A stretch of DNA of 64,000 nt, from the NCBI RefSeq assembly GCF_910592395.1, contig NC_088325.1, positions 10,728,109-10,792,108 on the forward strand, written 5' to 3'. Each line of letters begins with the position of its first letter. The stretch's first letter is position 1. Positions 1 to 13,287 of the stretch are shown here, one piece after another. The position numbers and the translations under genes were made by a program. The notes below the pieces were generated by a model. It saw nothing but the letters and a program-made list of their open reading frames with translations. It was not told where the DNA came from and searched no databases. The DNA comes from Lineus longissimus. Lineage: Eukaryota; Nemertea; Pilidiophora; Heteronemertea; Lineidae.

Positions 1-70
1 TTAAGTAACGAAGTAAAATCTATCAGCGTAAAATGTCGATGAAACTATTCTTTAATAATGACATGACATA

Positions 71-205
71 AGGCACCTATTCCATAGAGCTATACCCTAT
101 ACTATACTATACGCGAACAATAGTTTCATGGTCATGCACCCTTTGTGAAGCCATTGTTCGCGTATAGTGTAGTATACCGTATACCTCTATGGGGAAGGTG
201 CCTAT
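71..205. repeat. Short foldback (inverted-repeat) element
   Basis: The arms at 71-121 and 152-205 are near-perfect reverse complements, from the outer AGGCACCT/AGGTGCC ends to the inner ACGCGAACAAT. They are separated by a loop of about 30 bp. The arms contain short ACTAT repeats like those in the element near 12.05 kb. This looks like a non-autonomous hairpin transposon or its remnant. No target-site duplication is clear. Confidence 0.7.
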
Positions 206-684
206 CAGTTGACATAACAATCACTTCCAAAATTGACTTTCCACGAAGAAGCTTACTTACCTTTCAAATGAATCAACTCATTCATAAGTTTAAAATTTCT
301 ATTGGTAATCATATTTGACCAAAACCTTCTATTTCACCGTTATAACATGTAAGCTGACTTTTGAAGAACTAAGTTGGAAATTAAAGACATTTCTGGCAGA
401 TGCTCCCACGAGCCTTGTTGCATCTTCTATGACTAGGTGATGGATCCACTTACGGGGTTCGGTGTTGCACATAAAGCATAATAAACATTGTACTTCAATC
501 ACGCTGTATTAAATATAATTTTGTTATGTTTATCTATAATAAAAAATATAACTTAAAAAAATACAAAACACGCATTTGTTTTTATTTGGTAGTTCTTCTA
601 ACATGTCCCGGATTCTCGCCTTTCTCTCGTGTCATGACCTGTTCTATTTCACTGTGGCGGTTTCCAACGGTGGCAAAAATACGA

Positions 685-855
685 CCGGTGTAACAGTAAC
701 AAATGCCCCCCTGGAAAAAGTGTCCGGCCCTATTGTATTCTGCAATATGGTGCTATAGAGACCCTGACCGTCCATAGCTCAGAGATTGAAGCGCATAATA
801 GAATCCTTTGTTTCTCGGGAATTCTATCCTAGGACATTTTAAACTTCTACACCGG
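685..855 (+). mobile_element. MITE family 1, copy A
   Basis: The element starts CCGGTGTAAC and ends CTACACCGG, so its termini are inverted. It contains the segments TGGAAAAAGTGTCCGGCC and AGAATCCTTTG, also found in copies at 16641-16812 (opposite strand), 33564-33740 and 53960-54127. Its length is about 170 bp and it has no coding capacity. It is a dispersed miniature inverted-repeat transposable element. Confidence 0.75.
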
Positions 856-1759
856 CCTCAGCGGGCTTTTGGTAATTTGAATTACCCAAAGTGTATGGTA
901 GGTTGTAGGTGGACGTTTCATCAAAAGACGTTAACCGCACCAGTGGGTAGTTTTTTATCACCAAATAACATCTTGGACCATAGTTTTGCTGCTGTTGATA
1001 TGGCAGCGGGACACTGTCACAGTGGGTGGAATCTGACAGGGAAAGACGCAGTTGAATTGGAACATGACAGTCATCACTTTGGCTATCTCGAGCAGCTGCC
1101 CTGGAATCAGTACATTCAAGGACAAGGTTAGATTTTTTTAGCCTTGAAGATCGGTGCGTTTTTATTGGACCACAAGATATATCGGGCTTTTCTGTAGCAA
1201 CGTTCCGAACCCGAAGATTGATATCACAAAGACTTACTCTAAACGCACGAAGATTTTCTGCTCAGTTTGAGAAAAGGTCAAAACAGATACGTTCGTGACA
1301 TATAAATATTAGCCGCGATGACGTCATTTCAAGAATAACAAATCCGATTTTGGGTCATTTTTTCTTAAAATACCTCATTCGTCGATCATGATAATTATAC
1401 TATACAACAAATAGTACAACATCAGTAAGATTTTAATAAAATATAGTATTACTCAATCAAATGATTGACATGCTATATGCCTTCGAGATAAGTATTCGAC
1501 GGATGAACAGAATGTTTTTTATCATTGACATTTTTGACAGGCCTTACCATTTTCTCCACAATACAAAATGTCATACACTCATGCATCCTGGTGAAGTTCA
1601 TCCCTCATCCACGGCCAAAGGTGAACCAACCTTTGAATTGTTTGCAGCATATGTGTCTACTGCTGAGACAAAATAGGGAGGTTTAGAGCAGGGTCTTAGC
1701 ACGGATCCTTATTACGTGAGATAGAAGTGTACACAAAATGCGTACTTTTTCTACAAAGT

Positions 1760-1765
1760 TTTATT
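1760..1765 (-). promoter_or_regulatory. Candidate poly(A) signal of the SLC22 gene
   Basis: TTTATT on the plus strand reads AATAAA on the minus strand, about 145 bp past the transporter stop codon. Placement is plausible but not proven. Confidence 0.4.
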
Positions 1766-1910
1766 TTCATCCGGATCCGCGATAAGTCGCCATTCTCAAC
1801 CTATCCAGAGTCTTTCAAAAAAATTTTCTGAAATACTATGCCCTAACCTTTTAAAGTTCGGAATGTATGTACTGAATAACCGCTATATTGCGCAGAATTG
1901 AGGTAATAAC

Positions 1911-4900
1911 CTAACACGGTGAATTTGAGTCCTCAGTGATGTCGATATCAGTCTTTTCGCCTTCGTTGACCCGACTCCAAGGACAGGACAGTGATAGCCT
2001 GGCAAACCTCTCTCCTTCCTCGACTGTCTCCGGTAGATGGCGTCCTCTTGTTTCCGGTAGCAGGAGCGCCATGCAGGTAGCCACTGCGCTACTGGAACAA
2101 AACACGATCACTGGCAGTACTGGCCAAATCGTAGCCTGAAAATTTGAACGTCATGATATAGGTTTTTAAAACCTAAAAAATAATGATAATATATTTTCAA
2201 AATCTATATTAATTTTATACGTCAAAATTAACAAAGTATCCTACGTATCGATGCAGCGAACGCTCAGGAATCGCATCATCATTTTGGAAGTTAATTTATT
2301 AATATATCCTTTTGGGTGAATAACTTGTTAAAAAAATATAACATGCAGTGCATCATCCGTAGTCGTTTCAATCATTTTTCAATCGGTTGGGTATGTTTTC
2401 CAATTGACTTAAATAACGTCAAAGAAAGGGGTGGGGCAATTTGGGGTCAGATAAGCTTTTTTCGGTTGGATATTATGCAAAAGAAGGGGACTGGTTAGTA
2501 TGTTATTCAGTGATTCACAGATACAATGTAACTTGTAGAAACACAGATAGGCTTATTTTCGATGTACTATGAGATTGCGTGGATTTAAGCCTGGAGTGTC
2601 CTTCATGATGCTCATGTCTAACTAAATCATCCGCTGTTGCGAGTGACGAGCATGGCAAACTTGAGTTCTGGTGCATCGTAATTCAAACGAAATATTTGTT
2701 GATATGAGACTTTTAAAAATATTCAAGGATTTAGGTAATCATTTTTGTACCTATCAATGACATAGATTCGGTTTGAAATTTCCCTTGAAACCATGTAGTA
2801 ACTGCAGGACAGTGAAGTCACTGCAGATCTTGACTTACTGTCTTTGCTATGAAAGGCGACAACAACGCTCCAACGCGTGCCCAAAGGGAACCCGTCCCAA
2901 CACCCAGGGTTCTCATGCATGTCGGGAAGCATTCAGCCGAATGGAGGTAGATGGTATCGAATGCAACAATATTGAAGAATTTCCCCACGAAGACGACACC
3001 TACAAGTGATGTTTCATACTCTGCAAAACATGATGGGAGAGACCGTTGTAGTCCAGTACTTATTTTCCGTTTGAATGGGTTTTTTTAACGCGGACTCGGA
3101 TTAAATTTTCTAAAAATTAAAAGATAAAGCAATATTTTAATCCGGTTGGACTTTTCATGAAATAAAAAAATGTCTAGATCAGAATGTGCCACACGTCCAT
3201 GCTTTACACCAAAAAACATGGATGATGAAGAACAATCAAACAATTTTTTTAAAATATTGCTTAAAATAATATTTCATGCCAAATACTTCCTCATTTAAGT
3301 GCCATCGTTGACGTCATCGTGGGATATTACATACATGTAATGCGTACATCATCATAGGGATTACACGTATTACAATTAGTTTACATTAGAAATGTTTAGG
3401 GGTGAATGCGAACCTGACTTTCACTAATATCAGTTACATAACAGAAAAATGGTCACTCCATTTTTGGGCTCACATTTTGATATGTTGGAATTTTCGATGA
3501 TGACATAACAGAGAAACGAATCTAATAATTATCTTCGGTTCCCTGTTGTGTTCATACATGAATCATCAGCGTTGTGCACTTTCAGTAACTGTACTGTGTG
3601 GATTAGAATGCAGGATTGCACTGCGATACGCAGTCTGCCGACGAGGTTTACTGCCGAGTCCACAGCAATATATTTTGCCGCCAGAGCAACCCCTGTATAG
3701 ATGTGTGCGTCTTGTTGAATTTGATCACAACGGCATACCAATATATGCATCAATATATCAAGATATTTCATATCAATATATCCATTTATCAATATCCGAT
3801 AAAAAGCGTAAATAAGGGCTATTTCGATGATGAAAATGGAATCTGAACCACCTTACCTGGTTTTCCTATCAGGAATATAGAGGCAAACAATGAGATTGTC
3901 ATTATGAACAGTGAAGAGACTCCTGTCGTCCTTCTGCCGAGGTATTTTAGGACCGGAAGTGACGCAAAGCCTCCCACAACACCACAGAGTCCAGATATGG
4001 CGGTGTTGATGTAAACATTGGCGCCCAAAGAACCGCCAATGAATATCAACCCGTAGAAAATAAAAGAGCAGGCAAACCTAGCATTATAAAAAAAGAAAAA
4101 TATTTAGTCATGGTTTGAACTTTAGACAGATAACATAGGTCACATATGTAACTTGAAGTAACTTGTCGAGTCCCGTATTTTGTAATAATGAGGAAAAGTC
4201 GGGAATAATCGCTCAGTGTTTGTAGTGAAAAGACCGAGACCACACTTGCAGTCACAAAACCGCAATTTTCCGATATTTTGAGTTGATGACTTCATCTACA
4301 CCACAACCAATCTGGTGCTGGTATTAAAATACGATTCCAAAGTCATTAAAAGTATGAATAGCATTATGACATTGTGGAACAGGCATGCACGACATGCCTT
4401 TGATAAATTGAAGGAAATTACGAATTCATGATATAAATGCTCTTTTTGACAGAAAGTATCAATTTCCTCTCAGTACAAAACGTATGCAAGTTCTACTTTA
4501 AATTTGCAAATTTAGGTAACCTACACAAAACTAAGTACAGTGAATGTCGTGAGTCTATTCGTCTTTCAGGTATTAAGCTTTTACATTGGAACGCCTTTGC
4601 CTTGGCCGTGCACCGCATGGGAACTGTTATCTACTAATATCACCTAGAAAGAGGGATCAATCTTCAAAACAAATCGTGCTTACCATTGGACATAAGAAGC
4701 CAATGTTGCCCTCCGAATGTTAGGTGTCCGAAACAGGTCAAGAACTGTATACTTCTTCTCTGGGTGTTCAGACATCATCTCCAATTCTCCATTGATGAGA
4801 GCACGATCTTGAGGAAATGCCAAAACCACATCGTCGGCGAGAGGGCGACCATTGAATTTAGCAATTTTTCTGATGTTTTTCCTGGCCTCGTCATACTGCT

Positions 4901-7900
4901 GATTCGAAACAAGCCATCGCGGAGACTCGACTAAAATACTAAAATTAAGGATATTTCGAACAGAGATTACATTTCGTTTCATCCAGCACTTGGAACAACC
5001 TGTTTAATATCAGCAACGGGTCTCTTGGTGTCGTTGCTAAAAGGCAAACAAATGGCGTAGGCCATTTTGAAGAGTCTAGGAGGGTGGAACATGCGTTGAC
5101 TATTTCCGGCACCATCTTGGTACAAAAAGTTGGTTGATTATTGTGTCACTCCGCTAAAAGTAGTCGGGTCTTATTTGGCTTATAAAAAACACTCTTTCCA
5201 TATATACTCCTACCTCTAACGTGCCTAAATCCGGGCGTCATTTAACAACTGAAGCACTGAATACAATCGGACAAGTAAACTTTTGAGGTTTTGAGAAAAT
5301 CAACAGGTACCTTTGAATCTCTCAAAAAATGTGATGTGCTGTATATAGTTCCATTTGATGAGCACAGGTTTAATTACCGACCTCATATTCTGTTGAGGCA
5401 AACTTCACATAAAATGATGCAATGCAGAAAAAGTTGTCAAAAATACTGGATTCTGACAACCACTTTTTTATAATATACATCTGTAGACTTCGTTGTTTTA
5501 GGACTGTTTGATGAACACACTGCATTTTTCCCAGTGATACTCTCTCGACTAAGTGTGCTTCGCGCAGAATCATAATTTTGCCTCCTTGCTGCCTCTATAT
5601 TTCCTTTAGCCTTCATTTTGACTCCTCTTTACCGGGGGGGAGCATTTTGTGTAGTTTTAATTTCTAAGACGATAGCCAATGTTTAACTTGATAAGGATGA
5701 CGTCTTAACTTGCTTTCGCCAGAAGTGTGACTCGTTCATTTTCAGAACTCGGTACTTAAATTGTAATTTCTTGCATTCTCGTAACAATAGCATTCCGCGA
5801 AGATGACGTCACTGCAGCTGCTGCCCTCTATTTCCCCATCGCTGAATTACAGGCAATGTCGGACAAACATGCGGTTTCGTAATGGATTCAGGCTTTCTAA
5901 CTAGGGCAGTTAGATTCAATCTGGCACATGTCCGAGTGTTGGAAATAATACATAATTGTTCTGAATATTTCTCTCTCTGACTCTATGGTATCATTCATGC
6001 TAAAAACAATGCAGGGTCAAAGATAATTGACTTTGAAATAAGCTCAAATGCGTAGAAATAATTGTCGATGTCCGACTGTCACGTGACTAAAACGTCATGA
6101 ATATCTTATTCAAATGACCTTGTGAGCTATAAATAATAACGTCGCGGAATGCTATTACATGTATGTATGATGTCCTACTTACAATTTATAGAAAATCATA
6201 CAAAAGGGCACGCATCCCAGGATGATTTGCATGGTAATATGGTTAACAGGTGCCATTGCATACGCTATCCCGCTAAGAAGCACCACAGCACCATTGAAAC
6301 CACCATGGAAAGAGATATTGGAGAGGACCCTGTGTTTCGTGCCACAGTATTCCAAAACTGCAATATAGAATACCAAGAAATTATCATACGGAAACATATT
6401 CGTACACGCCAAATTGCAAAGAGTTTGGCTAATGCCATTAAAATCACTGCCAAAGTGCCCTTACTGAAACTGTAATAGAAGAATGTACTGAAGACAACCG
6501 TGTGTTTCACGCCGCAGTAAAAAAGTCGCATAGTGAGCAGACATCAGACTCAAGCAACTGGTTTCCGGGCTGAAATAGCTAACTGCCGAATACATGCAGG
6601 TTCGGCCCTAATATTTGTTTTGAATTTCACAATGTTGCCCCAAATATAAAAATTCTTCAAATGAAATAAAAAAATCGCCTCAGGTCCAATCTATACATTA
6701 TTGTTTACTATCTGCAACGCCAGCTGCAAGCGAACACTGTGAATTTTACCAGTATCGGCTCGGCATCATCTCGAGATGGTCCCTCATTAAAGGCGACACA
6801 AGCTTGTGACTTACGTAGGACGAAGCACACCGTGTAAGATCCCCCAGTAGTAACTCCGAGGAAAAATCGAAACAGAAGGTAGGCATAATAGTTAGGAATG
6901 AAGGGCATGATCAAACCAATTACGAAAGTCATTAGGAATCCAACTGGAATCACCCTCATGCGGCCAAACCTAGAACGAAAACAAGTATGGTTATTAAATT
7001 TTGCTATTGGGGATTCATCGAACGTGACAGAATTAAAGGTCGTGACGTGACGTCTGGACGTCAGTAGGAAAACCTCGACAGGGACTTTGAGGAGAAGGTG
7101 ACTGTAGTAAAATCAGCCGAGTGTGATTTCCGAGTCAAACAAGATTGAAAAAAACATACATTTGGAAAGTTTCGGCGTATTCGGCTGGGTGCGACACAGA
7201 TGCTTGATAATCAAAGAAGTAAGAAACCTACCGATCTGCTAATGATCCGAAGACAAAGTTGCCCAAAAGCCAGCCGGCCATAATACAACTCTGAGAGACG
7301 GGTATCAGCCATTCCTTTTCACAATAAAGTTCGTACTGAAAATGTTGAAACACTTTTTAGTGATCACTTTGTTTGACAGAAGTGCAATCCATGGAGGCAA
7401 CCTCACTTCTTTTTCATTCTGATTTTAATCCTTGCACTTTTCGAACGACTTTATGGCCATAGTTAGGTGAAACTCTTGACACTTCTCCCAGCTTGGGCTG
7501 TTCAGAAATTCGAAACAAAGTAAAATAGTTCATCACTATCTCGATTTTTTTAGCAAATTGGGTGTTAACATGAAAAAAACATTTATTACTCAAAATTTCT
7601 GCAATATTTTTGATGCAAAACTCGTCAAGTGATACAGTGCTCCCTAGCAACAAATATCGGTATTATCAAATTATTTTCTTCAATGAATTCGTATTGATCC
7701 AAAGATATCAGTAATATGTCACTTTTCGACACAAGTTCATATAAAATACCCGCATCCCAAAATATGATATTCCCAAATAACAGCGGGTTGTTTCAAAATA
7801 GGGGTGTTTCGTCGCCCACGTGGAAACTTCTTTAGGAGAGTAGTAAGATAAATTCAGGTTGTAATCGTTCGAAAAGGAGCAGTGGCCCTTCATATATCGG

Positions 7901-8727
7901 CAGCATTTTTACTGGCTATATCTGCTGATACACGTGTGGAGTTTAGCTGAGGGTGAATGATTAACCAAGCAATTACTAGTACCATCAGTTGGCCTAACCG
8001 CGATCGCTGCTTGAGAAAACGTAGGAATGTTGACTGAAGTTTGAGTTAAGGAAAGCTAGACAGGAGACAAATCTGTCTCGTTGAAGATTATCATTTAGGT
8101 TTTGTTTTGATACGGGAAACAAACAAAAGAAACTTGCCTGTCACACTTTGCATAATTGTGGATCAACATTTTCTCAGCCTGGAGTAAACGGAGGATACCA
8201 CTCTCATAATATTTTTTTTCTTCAAATAATAAGAGGTCGCATACTTTGACCTAGATATATTTTCCAAATTTTTTAATTTAATTTAGACAGAGGCTGCTTA
8301 CCTGTGTCAGTATCGAGCTAGAGTATCGCCCATTATTTTCATATTCCCATTGGACACAGCGCCTCCTATCGCTTATGTTTCCTCTGACGTCACTTCCGTT
8401 GACTAAATCTCCAGAACGCAGAATATTCAAGGTGAACTTCGAAACATTCTTAATATCAAAGTCGTAAATTTCACATGAGCTAAACTTTCTTTTTCCATTT
8501 TTAATTTCACTCGGAATGAATATATCCTTTAGTTGCTCTTGTGAAGCGTTCCCAAAACTACCCGTAGGTAATGCACACCAGTAATCCTGTGTTCCTCCGC
8601 TGATGAAAATATAGGCCAGAATATGCCACCCGGCGGGTAGCGAACTCAAGACGGTCAAGAATAATGCCACGCCCTGGAACCGGCCGAAATGTCCAATATG
8701 GCGGACCAGAACATCGTCCAATGTCAT
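1911..8727 (-). CDS. SLC22-family organic ion transporter (MFS), complete, 8 exons, 580 aa
   Basis: Coding exons in transcript order: 8302-8727, 7232-7335, 6815-6969, 6183-6357, 4684-4938, 3857-4077, 2839-3020, 1911-2135. All junctions are GT-AG and in phase, and the total is 1,743 nt. The first exon gives the family N-terminus (GHFGRFQ, first helix) and a large extracellular loop with several N-glycosylation sequons. Later exons give the MFS signature GSLADRFGR, ESPRWL after helix 6, HSAECFPT before helix 11 with GVGTGSLWARVG after it, and the closing LLPETRGRHLPETVEE. Length matches SLC22 proteins (about 550-580 aa). Known members are plasma-membrane carriers of organic cations, carnitine or anions; the substrate cannot be told here. 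Intron 4 holds a 371-bp MITE. I see no frameshift or premature stop, so the gene should be functional. Confidence 0.92.
5786..6156. mobile_element. MITE family 2, copy 1 (371 bp)
   Basis: It begins AATAGCATTCCGC and ends with the exact reverse complement GCGGAATGCTATT. A second copy of identical length lies at 44326-44696, with about 95% identity by eye. It sits in intron 4 of the SLC22 gene, just downstream of the exon ending at 6183. It has no coding capacity. Confidence 0.85.
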
Positions 8728-10850
8728 TGTAGTGTCAGCAACTGATTACTAGTTGAACAGTCTAATTTTCGAATAGAAAAAGGAAAGAGAAATGCCTGAT
8801 ACAATGATCGCAATGTAACATTAAGGCTACAGTCAAACTAAGAATCGATGCCTTCCTATTGCACTTGGCCAATTAAAACTCTCCCAAAGCCAACATGTAT
8901 AGGCAACCAAAAAGTGTCGTGTAGCTGCGACCGCTCGACCCTCACAGCTTGACGAAATGTCAAAATTGGCCTAAACGAAGGTAGTTGAAAAAAGCTTGGA
9001 ATCAGTGAAACCATGTAACCAGTGATAAACCTTGGAATAGTCAGTACTAAACCGTGGAATCACTGTGCAAGTACCGCGTGAAATCGGGCGCGTTCCTTCC
9101 ACGATTTATACCCTCCCAACTGCCAATCTCGTCCCAGCTGACTTTATTGATAGCAATTTGCCAGTAGATCCAGAATCAACCTTTTTGTGGAGGATGACGT
9201 CATCATTGAATGCATTGGAAATGTGTTGTTGTCGTTAAAAAATAAACTTATTTTCATGACGGGCCGCCATTTGCAAATATCTAATTATTGCTCTTCGATG
9301 AAAGCAAAAGTAAGCTTTTGTGATTGTTTTGTATTCCATATACTAAAATAAAACGTTTTTATCAGAAGAATCATTTGTATATATAATGCTCTGAGTAGAT
9401 ATGACAAACATGCACACGGGAATCACAAAAAAATGTGTCTGTTATGAGGTGATAATGAAGTAAATTAATTTTGATGTATTTATTTTACCATCAACCAGCA
9501 TGGCAATTAGAAATACTAATAGACTCATGCTGGTTATTAATATAAAAGTTTAATTTAGAATTGTTATGAGGGATACGTCGATTAAGGGATGACTTTTTGG
9601 AAGGTCGCCACCTCCCAGTGGTCCAGAGGGCCAACATCCTGACATCCATCCAATAGGAATCGAGATGGCTGATCACATGTCATCCAATTAGTCTGCCCTT
9701 ATCAGCGTGGCCCTCCAGCCAACGCCTCAGAGACGACCCGACCTGATATGTGAGTGTACGTAAACTACAACCTGAAGTGCAACAAAGTTCAGAAAGAATA
9801 CCGGACTTCTTGTTTTTCTTGGTCACTTGATCCTGCCCTCACTCTAGCTAGTTCCCTAGGAGCCTCGTGTCCGCTTAGAACTGGTTACATCACGAAAATA
9901 TCTCTACACTATTCATAATTTCTAAACTCCCGTCAATTCCGATCTGATCATGTAAATATAAACTCCAAATATTGATTCGTAACCACCTTAGGTTCAAATT
10001 GCATTATTTCATGTTTTTATGCATTTTTAGGACTGATTCCAAGGTTTATCACTGGTTTCAAGGTTTCACTGGTTCCAAGCTTTATCACCTACCGACCCTC
10101 TCACTATGTTGCTCAACGACGAAATGTCAAAATTGGCCTAAACGAATGCATTGGTTATCAGTAGATGGTGATGTATTCATGTATAGAAATAGAATTTTGA
10201 GAAGAGCGTAATGCATATCATGAATAACATCTATCGTTGATTTCTGGCGCATTTTCATGGGTCGAAAACAGATGACTGTATAGTAATAGTTCATCTAACA
10301 ATGCATTTATGGGCGTTATGTGCCAACACCCGCTTATATACTAATGTAGGGCATGTGTAAAGTAGGCGTACATAACCCTGCACTAGTAAAAATTCTACAC
10401 CTTGTGTTGATTTCATTTGTTTAGGTAGATATTAATAGGATATCTAGATTAGAATAGCTTAGCTTGAGCTACATGCAGCTTTCTTCTGTAATTGATGGTA
10501 GGCCCTGTAGTCCAGTTAATTTAGGTTCACCCTTATTTTGACTGGACAACTGTATCTCAAGTAGTTCGTACAGTAGACTCAAGGTCCGCACAGGAGGTCA
10601 GCAAGTAGCCGCTTTTTGGGTGGATAAATGGACGCGAGACTATGCACGCACAAAAGCCAGATCCCCTGATCCTAGACGTGTGTAGCGTGCCAACTCTAGA
10701 TTTGTTCCAACTACAAAATATTTGTTCCAACTAAAGCATGACAACTCCAAAACATGATTTGTAAGAGGGTATATCGGAGATAGAATGGGAAAACTGTGAT
10801 AGAATGGGTTACCCCCCCCCCCCCCCCCATGTTACTATCACTATTATGAC
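8728..10850. other. Upstream flank of the SLC22 gene; no gene seen
   Basis: This stretch would hold the transporter promoter and 5' UTR just above 8727. Farther out I see only an inverted-repeat pair (8990-10082), unassigned AT-rich sequence and a poly(C) run at 10812-10828. I found no exon that joins a known family. Confidence 0.5.
8990..10082. repeat. Imperfect inverted repeats about 1 kb apart
   Basis: The arm at 8990-9043 (from AAGCTTGGAATCAGTGAAAC) is the reverse complement of 10030-10082 (to TTCACTGGTTCCAAGCTT). Just outside the arms a direct repeat, GACGAAATGTCAAAATTGGC, occurs at 8951 and 10117. The layout resembles a decayed transposon of about 1.1 kb. No transposase reading frame remains. 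Confidence 0.5.
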
Positions 10851-11097
10851 TAAGGGATACTTTGTGGCCACATTATTTACAGTAACCAGGGCCCATTAGT
10901 TGCCCAATCGATGTTAGAGACAAAACGCCAGCGTCAGCTATCCTTCTGCAAATTGCATTCTGTATTAATGTCATGATAGTAGCCAATAGTAGCCAAGTTA
11001 CTACCAACACCGATTGAGCAACCGGGCCCTCTTGATGAAGTTATATTTTGGTAAACTAGCTTAAGATATAAGTTTGGTGCTAGTGTCTATAACACCA

Positions 11098-11494
11098 AAT
11101 TGACCAATGAGGAACCGGCGTTAAGATAAATGCCAGTGGCGGCGCCACAATCGATCGTACCTTCTGACGCCATGACGTCATTTTCTGGTCTGTTGACGTC
11201 GCATGAGGTCAATCACGGGAAACCATTGCGTACATTTTTGCACAGGATTTCAACAACATAAAACGTGCCTAATAACTGGCATCGCGCATATTTTCCGCAA
11301 AATTATCTTAAGAAACTGATAGCTCAATAGATTTAAAACAGGAAGATGCAAACGTCGCCGAAATCGGTCGAAAATAAGCGATCGTTTTCGGGCTCAGAAA
11401 TAACATGATAATGCATTGGAAATGGAGAGTTTTGGTATGATCGATTGCAGCGCCACGCGGCGGATAAATCGCGCCGGTTCCTCATTGACAAATT
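11098..11494. mobile_element. MITE, 397 bp
   Basis: The left end AATTGACCAATGAGGAACCG is mirrored by CGGTTCCTCATTGACAAATT at the right end, giving inverted termini of about 23 bp with one mismatch. It has no coding capacity. It sits inside the larger inverted repeat and ends 17 bp before the next MITE. Confidence 0.7.
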
Positions 11495-11511
11495 TAAAGT
11501 TCCGCCCCTGT

Positions 11512-12214
11512 TAGGCTGGGTTCACATAGAACTAGACGGTATTCGGTATACGCTATTCGATATACGCTATTCGGTATTCGCTATACGCTATACGGGCACG
11601 GCGAGTCACATAGGGTAGCATGCGTGCGGTATTCGGTCTTTTGGCGCCGATCAGACAGTTCAGACGAAGAAGATTTGGCTCTTCTCCCCTTAGCCGAGGA
11701 TGAAGCTGACCAGGCACAAAGACCAAAGAAAGAAAGAACAGAATGAGTGCGGCAGACCTCTGTTGGGGGAGTACCACAGGACATTTAAAAACCTCATGGA
11801 TCATCCAGATGTTAATTAAAAGAATCATTTAGTTGATTAGTAATAAAACATGTAATGAAGGCCTGTACTTAGAAATTGCAATAAAATGAGTAAAAATGAG
11901 TACTATTGTTTCTAACTTATCCTATAGTATGCAATAAATCGTTTAATAATTGTGATAGATAACATTAAAATGCATGTTCTTACCAAGTCCTCTGGTCACT
12001 TCTGAACAGGGTGGTATACGCTGCACGAAAATCGAACGCGCACGATTACCACTATACTATACTATACTATACGCAGGTATACGACCTTTTCGAATAGTGC
12101 CCTCTTATGTGACCCGGTATTGTGAAATTTCCTTGTCAGATTTCAGGTACCCGCGTGCCCTGGCAAAACGTGCACCGAATACCCGAATAGTATAGTTCTA
12201 TGTGAACCCAGCCT
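11512..12214. mobile_element. MITE, about 703 bp
   Basis: Inverted termini: TAGGCTGGGTTCACATAGAA on the left and its exact complement ending CCCAGCCTA on the right, together 23 bp without mismatch. Subterminal sequence is rich in TATACG, TATTCG and ACTAT repeats and is partly self-complementary (CACATAGGG near 11612 against CTTATGTGAC near 12107). The ORFs inside resemble no known protein. Confidence 0.75.
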
Positions 12215-12458
12215 AGGCCTACCCGATGTATGATGATTCTATGATCCTCTTTTACTTCACTCTCTCCCTGGACGACACCCTTGGTATGTTGGCGTTCGTT
12301 CAGACCAGAGATGGTCCAACCCTACGGTGATACACTGGTGATACACTAAGTCTTCATGATCATCAGCATTCTCTAACGCTGGCGTTTGTCTCCAACAAGG
12401 ATTGGGCAACTGATGGGCCCTGGTTACTGTAAATAATGCGGCCTCAAAGTATCCCTTA

Positions 12459-13287
12459 TTTTTTTTCCAATACCATAGAGTGTGTTCGATAGTCATGACA
12501 AATGCAAATTTTTGCTGAGGATTTTTATGTTATTTTGTAATCTCTTCCATAACCTTTGATAAAGACCCCCAATCCTTCATGTATGAGCTAAGTTGGCCAT
12601 AAAGACCCTGACTGACTGCATTGCTGACTATGAGGGGTGTTCTCAAAGGCCATCAGCTGTCTGAAAAAAACAATCACCTATAACGAGCTAAAACTAATCT
12701 TCAAAATGAAAAAATTAGCAGGAATTTTCTAATAATGAAAGTTAACATTTTTTGTTGCATCATAGTTCACCCATACATTGTGAAAAAGAACTCAAATAAA
12801 ATAAAATAAAAAAGTTACTTTTTGGACATTTGAAAATTGCCTGTTATATAATGAAGATACATGATTAGCTGGGTCCAAATACAACATATACATGACCAAC
12901 TAGATATACCATTCTCTGCTGAATACCGCATTCAATTATCTTATTCTATCTCTGTGATATTTAAAAAAAAACCTGTGGATATTTACTTTCTGGAAGGACT
13001 GTATATGTATGAATAAGGATAATATTCATTTGTTCTAAATATCATGCTCAAAGGAATTTGCTGGCGCACTTAACCGGGTAACTGATCATGATATTATGAT
13101 TGCCATCCCCTTATTCTATAATGTGCATGTAGTAGCCTGTACAATAAAAAACTTCGTGAAACAGCTTTAAAAAGCGTTGGGAAAATTGGACAGGGGAGAA
13201 GCCACGCATGCACTGCAAATGAAACAATGAACCGAAAATCGAGAATAAACTATTTTTATTTAGTTTTAATTTTATTACAGGCTAAAT
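12459..13287. other. Intergenic, no gene seen
   Basis: AT-rich sequence with no splice-flanked reading frame and no recognised repeat before the 78-bp minisatellite begins. Confidence 0.5.

Larger units (their letters stand above)
206..1910. other. Intergenic, no gene seen
   Basis: Apart from the short dispersed repeat at 685-855 I find no exon-like coding signal here. The small ORFs, including one through the repeat, have no recognisable family and no splice context. The stretch lies downstream of the minus-strand transporter gene. Confidence 0.6.
10851..12458. mobile_element. Outer inverted-repeat element containing two MITEs
   Basis: The arms at 10851-10933 and 12377-12458 are reverse complements at roughly 85% identity by eye; both contain TTATTTACAGTAACCAGGGC or its complement. 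Between them lie two separate terminal-inverted-repeat elements, at 11098-11494 and 11512-12214. The arrangement looks like a foldback element that later received further insertions. Confidence 0.65.

Noticed and set aside
3529-3692. Minus-strand reading ALAAKYIAVDSAVNLV looks like the SLC22 helix 10 exon and has an in-phase acceptor
   Set aside because: The sequence at 2839-3020 is a far better match (GKFFNIVAFDTIYLHSAECFP), is in phase on both sides and completes the protein. The 3.6-kb frame loses the family motif after NLV and has no good donor.
6149-6475. 108-codon plus-strand ORF
   Set aside because: Antisense to SLC22 exon 4 (6183-6357), which has correct phases and family sequence on the minus strand.
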